This document shows, piece by piece, positions 59,501 to 64,000 of a DNA stretch of 64,000 nucleotides (position 1 is the first letter of the stretch; every line of letters begins with the position of its first letter). The position numbers and the translations under genes were made by a program. Below the pieces are notes generated by a model that worked only from the letters and a program-made list of their open reading frames with translations, searched no databases and had not been told where the DNA came from. The stretch comes from Mytilus trossulus (taxonomy: Eukaryota > Mollusca > Bivalvia > Mytilida > Mytilidae), in assembly GCF_036588685.1 (NCBI RefSeq), contig NC_086376.1, positions 15,391,911 to 15,455,910 of the forward strand, in the 5' to 3' direction.

Positions 59501-62500
59501 TGATCTAGAATAAACAAAAGATTTCCTAAATATCTCAGATTTTGGCCTAGGAACTATTGCAATTGGATTACCTTAAATAATTATCATGATTATTATCTGA
59601 TTTTAGTTTACCGGTATACTTTTGAACTAGACACAAATGTACATTCATGTTTCCATATGAATACATGCATTTATATAGAAGTAAATATATGTGGTAATTT
59701 ATTCTATTTTCAACTGTCACCACCCAAGTTCTTTAAAAGGGAGATAAAGGGTCTGTATCTAAGTTAAGTCATGTAGCCCTTTTCAGAGTTTTTAGATCTC
59801 TGTTATCACTTCATTTTGAAATTCTCCCCAAATAATACAGCAGTAATATCATTTAGATTCATCCAAACCTATCTAAATATGTTTTTGTAAATAGTTTAAG
59901 CATGACATCTATTCAGTTTGCTCCTTACTTTTATATCAATTTAATTGTGCATTTATTTATGGAAAACGGCAAATAATGCCTTCACAAAGAGTGCTTCGAT
60001 CCAATACAATTGCCATATTTGTTCTATTAGAATAGAAATAATTCATGGGGCTTGAATACATTGTGATTTTACCATGGGTTGTTCCTGTATGCCAATATTT
60101 TACCCCATCGCTCAGGGTAAAATATTTGTCATAAAGGGCCAACCCGTGGTAAAATCACAATATATTCAAGCCCCCATGAATTATTTCTTAATTTTTTTTA
60201 ACCCTTCTTGCAATTTAACACCAGGTCATGTGACAGTATGCCCTTGTGTCCATGCTGAAGGTTTGTTAGGGCCATTGTATACAGACCCAAATCAGCCCTT
60301 CTACTAACATGACTAAATACATGGTTTGGTTTATAAAAGAAAACAAAGGATGATGAAAATAAATTTGTTATGTTAAAAGTTCACTCATTTTGATCTTTTT
60401 ATGCCCCACCTACGATAGTAGAGGGGCATTATGTTTTCTGGTCTGTTCGTCCGTTCATTCGTCCGTCTGTCTGTTTGTTCGTCCGTCTGTTACACTTCAG
60501 GTTAAAGTTTTTTGTCAAGGTAGTTTTTGATGAAGTTGAAGTCCAATCAACTTGAAACTTAGTATACATGTTCCCCTTTGATAAGATCATTCTAATTTTA
60601 ATGCCAAATTAGCGAATTTATTCCAATTTCACGGTCCAGTAAACATAGAAAATGATAGTGCGAGTGGGGCATCCATGTACTGTGGACACATTCTTGTTTA
60701 CACACTATTTTAGACATTTCATGTATTTAGTCATATCCAAAGGATTTTTATTAGCAAAATAGAATAAAGTATCAAAATTCTGTGAAATCAATTTTTGATC
60801 CCACTCTTACAATGTCTTACACTGTACACTGTATGTAATAGACCACTTTCGAGTTCATCCGTCACCGGAAAAAACTCGTCAATTATACGCGCCTTTATCA
60901 TCGTCATTTGTACGTTTAGGGGCGTCTTCACTTCCTTTCAATGTTGAGCGAGTGGTTGGAAAACTATAATTCTATATTGTACGAATTATTCGGCAAATTG
61001 AATTCTCAAAATTGACAATCAACACTGCTGTCATTAGGGAAATGTCAGTAAGTACCTACAGAGCAACCATTATTTCTAGTTTATCCTGCACAAAGACGAT
61101 CACTAAGACGCTTGATGAACGTAAATAGTGCAGGGATACAGGCGAGCCCCTCTATCTGGTAAATGACGTCATAAAGGCATGTATAATTGACGAGTTTTTG
61201 CTGGTGACGGATGAACTCGAAAGTGGTCTATTGTATCTACATTGTAATGATCAATCTTATGAATGTTTAACATGTATAAATTAATTTAGGTGCATGTACA
61301 TAAATATTTATTTTGTTTCAAGTGAAAACCAACATATATACAATGTATCTGTACCCTAGAAAGTTAGATTCAGCATGTCTATGTGCAAGCTTAAGGTTTA
61401 GCAATCATTTAGAAATTTAAGATTTCAATACAATGTATCTCGGGTGCCAAAATATTACATGTTTGTCACTAATTAACACACATTGTCAGAGGTAGATATA
61501 CTTTGTCATTCTTGTGTAAAAACCCATGATCAGATGAAGATAACAATAATGTTGCCAATGAAGCTGCATGTACATGGACATCTTACCATGAAATCATAAT
61601 AAATAAGCTATCACAGCACAAAAAATAGTTATTGGGTGTCAGAGAAAAGTTCACTCATATGTGGTTTAAATTGTTTTTACCTCTGGTTTATCTTTGCTTA
61701 ATAAATTGATAAGATACCGCCAAAATGGCCAATGGAATAAAATCTAATACATTCGTATATTGGTTAACGAATATGTTAATTATTTTTCCAGACTGACAGA
61801 TAAAGAAGGAATTATATTTGATGGGTATGGTAATTATTCTGAGGACAATAAATGTACGTGGTTAATAGCTCCCGAGAACAATACCCAACCTATACACCTA
61901 CAACTTAAACAGTTCTCTACAGAGTGTGGATGGGATCACTTATATATCTATGATGGAGACTCTACATTCTCACCTTTACTCGTGGCATTCAGGTAAATTT
62001 TGTTAAATAAAGAAAAAATAAGTTCTAAATGTTTTGATTCTGTTCTTGAAAGAAGCATATATTGACAGGAAATGAAACCTTAAATGTACTGTCCCTTGCC
62101 TTATGGGTAATTTAATTCTCAAGAATATGAAAGTTATAAAGTTTATACATGTATGTCTTATCTTATCTGTATGATTATACCTGCCAACTTTTCAAAATGC
62201 CCATGGGGTTTTTATGTGCAAGATGGCTCTTATAGTTCTACAAAACCTTCAAGGGGACCTTTAAATTCATTTTGATGTTGTTTTTTGGATTCTTCATACT
62301 TTTCCAAGTCTAGAGCCAATGTAAAAGTTATTGTTTTGTTCCAATTGTGGACAAAATTGCTCTTTCAAAATTTCCATTTGGGAGCCTCCATGGGGGAAAT
62401 CCCCCACAAATAGTGACCGTCAAGGTTGATCATAAGGAGTTTTTAGGCACCTGACAAGGCAAGGCTATGAAGGGTGTCTGTAAAAAAAAATGTAAATCAA

Positions 62501-64000
62501 TGGTAAATCAAATTCCTTATTTACTTAAATAATTCTATCTCTACAAGTATCTACATTTAACCACATGTTCTAAGTGGATATTCTCATATTACCATTTTGA
62601 ATGTAAATGAACCGGTGGGAATGGGATTCAGAACTGAACGGCTCATGGAATAAACCAAATCTAGGATGAATTTCACTTAAAACTTTAAAAATTACTTGTT
62701 ATGTCCTGAACAATTCAGTAAAAGTTACAATCAATTTTTCTTGTAAGATTTTTTGTGAAAAGAGCCCTTGGTTCTTACTGATTACACAACATGTTTGATT
62801 TATTTCTTGAAAACAGCCGCATTTTTGCACCTGTCCCAAGTCGGAGCCTCTGGCTTTTGTTAGTCTTGTATTTTTTTTTAAATTTTAGTTTCTTGTGTAC
62901 AATTTGGAGTTTAGTATGGCGAACATTATCACTGAACTGCAGATATTTGTTTAGGGGCCAGCTGAAGGACACCTCTGGGTGTGGGAATTTTTTCGCTACA
63001 TTGAAGAACTGTTGGTGACCTTCTGCTGTTGTCTTTTCTATGGTCGGGTTGTTGTCTCTTTGACACATTCCCCATTTCCAATATCAATTTTATAATGAAC
63101 ATTTTTGCTGGGAGGATGCTTACTAAAGTAACATATTTCTTTACATATTCACCGTAATTTCAATGAGAAGGCAACCCAATGACCAAAATACATTTAGAAG
63201 TTAACATACCTTCTGTCCTAGAGACAGCAACCCAATGACCAAAATACATTTAGAGGTCAACATACCTAATGTCCTAGAGACAGCAACCCAATGACCAAAA
63301 TACATTTAGAGGTCAACATACCTAATGTCTTAGAGACAGCAACCCAATGACCAAAATACATTTAGAGGTCAACATACCTAATATCCTAGAGACAGCAACC
63401 CAATGACCAAAATACATTTAGAGGTCAACATACCTAATATCCTAGAGACCGCAACCCAATGACCAAAATACATTTAGAGGTCAACATACCTAATATCCTA
63501 GAGACAGCAACCCAATGACCAAAATAGATTTAGAGGTCAACATACCTAATATCCTAGAGACCGCAACCCAATTACCAAAATACATTTAGAGGTCAACATA
63601 CCTAATCTCCTAGAGACAGCAACCCGATGACCAAAATACATTTAGAGGTCAACATACCTAATGTCCTAGAGACAGCCAAAATACATTTAGAGGTCAACAT
63701 ACCTTCTGTCCTATAGACAGCAACCAAATGACCAAAATACATTTAGAGGTCAACATACCTAATATCCTAGAGACCGCAACCCAATGACCAAAATACATTT
63801 AGAGGTCAACATACCTAATGTCCTAGAGTCTTCAACTATAGAAACAATGACTTATTATATAAAGTCAAGAGAAATTATATTTGTATTTCAGTGGTTTATT
63901 GAGACAGAAGAATGAAGACGACACTGTTTTACCAGAAATAACAACAACATCAGGGAATGCCTATATCTATTTCTACAGTGATGCAGCTTATAATATGTCT
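53345..64000 (+). CDS. ATRN: Attractin orthologue, 5' part (partial; three exons in the window)
   Basis: Joined exons: 53345-53553, 61792-61992, 63892-64000 and beyond; 173 residues in phase. Attractins are large type I membrane proteins (EGF, CUB, kelch, PSI and further EGF modules) that act in receptor trafficking and cell interaction. Seen here: signal-anchor hydrophobic stretch (~13-29), EGF-like module (~32-65) ending WKGPACQHCTGR, and a CUB domain from ~71 with CTWLIAP, FSTECGWDHLYIYDGDS, SGLL and TSGNAYIYFYSDAAYN. CQHC-x-GR-x-R followed directly by CUB, and SDAAYN, are attractin signatures that separate it from MEGF8. D118 and D167 are candidate CUB calcium ligands. The window stops just before the domain's end. 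ATRN and ATRNL1 are vertebrate paralogues, so one name covers both. Confidence 0.92.
53706..53862 (+). repeat. Interspersed repeat family C, truncated copy
   Basis: GAGGGACAAAAGATACCAAA to AACTAAAGAATAAACAACAC closely follows 10396-10540. It lies at the start of attractin intron 1. Confidence 0.8.
54050..54240. repeat. Inverted repeat (~20-bp arms)
   Basis: TTCAATACATCTTATCGCTATT near 54055 is answered by AATAGCGATAAGGTGTATTG near 54211. It could be the ends of a small MITE; no target duplication was settled. Confidence 0.5.
54275..55500. mobile_element. Possible 1.2-kb TIR element in attractin intron 1
   Basis: ACGTTAGATATATATTGCTA near 54279 resembles the reverse complement of TAGCAATATCTGACGT near 55479, with a few extra bases in the left arm. 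The interior is AT-rich and non-coding. The pairing is imperfect, so this is tentative. Confidence 0.3.
55630..55805 (+). mobile_element. Family B retroelement tail, shortest copy
   Basis: CCGTTTGATTGGTTTTACAC to CTCACACCATATCTTCCTAT corresponds to 18534-18706 only. Confidence 0.8.
55806..57776. other. Attractin intron 1, middle part, no gene
   Basis: AT-rich intronic DNA. Short duplicated words such as GGTAGGTAGG occur, but I see no element with definable ends. Confidence 0.4.
57780..59226. mobile_element. PIF/Harbinger-like non-autonomous DNA transposon, copy 2 (1447 bp)
   Basis: Same inverted ends (GGCCACACCAATTT) and interior as 38677-40139, with TTA directly flanking both sides (57777-57779, 59227-59229). 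The two copies differ by scattered substitutions and small indels along their length, so they are independent insertions of moderate age. Confidence 0.85.
60034..60188. mobile_element. 155-bp foldback element
   Basis: AGAAATAATTCATGGGG and CTTGAATACATTGTGATTTT are inverted at the right (AAAATCACAATATATTCAAG, CCCCATGAATTATTTCT), and GGGTAAAATATT / AATATTTTACCC pair near the centre. The arms are ~70 bp with few mismatches. The two overlapping frames on opposite strands come from the palindrome. Confidence 0.75.
60405..60708 (+). repeat. SINE-like repeat family D, copy 3 (best)
   Basis: Starts ATGCCCCACCTACGATAGTA with a short internal hairpin to GAGGGGCAT. It runs through CGTCCGTCTGTCTGTTTG, GGTCAAGGTAGTTTTTGATG and GAAGTCCAATCAACTTGAAA to GCGAGTGGGGCATCCATGTA. 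Confidence 0.8.
60841..61228. mobile_element. 388-bp MITE, Tc1/mariner-like TA target
   Basis: The left arm GACCACTTTCGAGTTCATCC..AAACTCGTCAATTATAC is inverted at the right (GTATAATTGACGAGTTT..GGATGAACTCGAAAGTGGTC), with ~70-bp arms and few mismatches. TA flanks both ends (60839-60840, 61229-61230). It lies in attractin intron 1, about 560 bp before exon 2. Confidence 0.75.
61792..61992 (+). CDS. ATRN: Attractin gene, exon 2 (CUB first part)
   Basis: Encodes LTDKEGIIFDGYGNYSEDNK, CTWLIAPENNTQPIHLQLKQ and FSTECGWDHLYIYDGDSTFS, PLLVAF. Two CUB cysteines and the WDHLYIYDGDS strand are intact; NYS is a potential N-glycosylation site. Acceptor TTTTTCCAG, donor TTCAG|GTAAAT. The 8.2-kb intron before it is full of repeats. 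Confidence 0.92.
61993..62790. other. Attractin intron 2, proximal part, no gene
   Basis: Unique-looking intronic DNA, no repeat with definable ends. Confidence 0.4.
62795..63093 (+). mobile_element. Family A retroelement tail, truncated copy
   Basis: GCCGCATTTTTGCACCTGTC, GGGGCCAGCTGAAGGACACC and GGTTGTTGTCTCTTTGACAC follow 12191-12460 closely. It lies in attractin intron 2; the frames on both strands are shadows. Confidence 0.85.
63155..63832. repeat. 56-bp tandem array, ~12 units
   Basis: The unit is GACAGCAACCCAATGACCAA, AATACATTTAGAGGTCAACA, TACCTAATGTCCTAGA. Variants are ATATCC for ATGTCC, GACCGCAACC for GACAGCAACC, and one unit (~63670) lacking 'aacccaatgac'. The array ends ~60 bp before the acceptor of attractin exon 3. 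Confidence 0.93.
63892..64000 (+). CDS. ATRN: Attractin gene, exon 3 (partial, cut by window edge)
   Basis: Encodes SGLLRQKNEDDTVLPEITTT and SGNAYIYFYSDAAYNMS, still open at the edge. Acceptor TTGTATTTCAG lies just downstream of a 56-bp tandem array. Confidence 0.9.

Noticed and set aside
60074..60307. 77-aa frame on the plus strand
   Set aside because: Half of it lies in the palindromic foldback element. The remainder has no recognisable feature.

Overview
The window is eukaryotic nuclear DNA that is AT-rich, intron-rich and loaded with repeats. The protein-coding exons look lophotrochozoan. The interspersed repeats (a tail ending in a 'gtctctttgacacattcc'-type block, and a SINE-like block about 'caatgagacaactctcc') are ones I associate from memory with marine mussels (Mytilidae, e.g. 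Mytilus). The organism call is therefore an inference, not a search result.

Layout. 1-13.6 kb: no gene; tandem repeats, foldbacks, two small DNA transposons with readable target-site duplications, and a 5'-truncated reverse-transcriptase relic (11.1-12.5 kb). 13.6-15.5 kb: a small gene with a single coding exon (258 aa), a two-membrane-segment protein of CD225/dispanin-like layout; its 3' splice site and start codon lie in a tandem duplication. 15.5-21 kb: a diverged tandem duplication, a second RT relic with its 3' tail, a foldback element and a tRNA-like SINE head. 21-32.3 kb, minus strand: a complete ten-coding-exon gene (610 aa) of the PGC-1 transcriptional coactivator family (RS domain, RRM, HCF-binding EHDY motif, conserved C-terminus). 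32.3-45.8 kb, plus strand: a four-exon gene (332 aa) for a coiled-coil protein homologous to human C6orf163. These two genes are head to head, and the space between them holds ETS-like and TCTCGCGAGA motifs. Intron 2 of the C6orf163 gene has an apparently intact, very young non-autonomous LTR retrotransposon inserted five bases into the intron, plus an RT relic split by a PIF/Harbinger-like element. 45.8-53.3 kb: intergenic, dominated by a 4.2-kb minisatellite with a 61-bp unit. 53.3-64 kb: the 5' end of an attractin (ATRN/ATRNL1) orthologue, with signal peptide, EGF-like module and most of the CUB domain in three exons; the gene runs off the right edge.

The host genes are unlinked in function: a nuclear coactivator of mitochondrial and metabolic genes, a coiled-coil protein of unknown role, a membrane receptor/adhesion protein, and a small membrane protein. 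What ties the window together is mobile DNA. Several insertions can be dated relative to one another because they are nested, and two abundant short repeat families appear to be the 3' tails of the two RT relics. I found no prokaryotic-style system, CRISPR array, rRNA or functional tRNA gene. The strongest unusual items are the LTR element that supplies base +6 of a splice donor, the perfect 106-bp palindromic insertion with an 8-bp target duplication, and the duplicated splice acceptor/start codon of the CD225-like gene.
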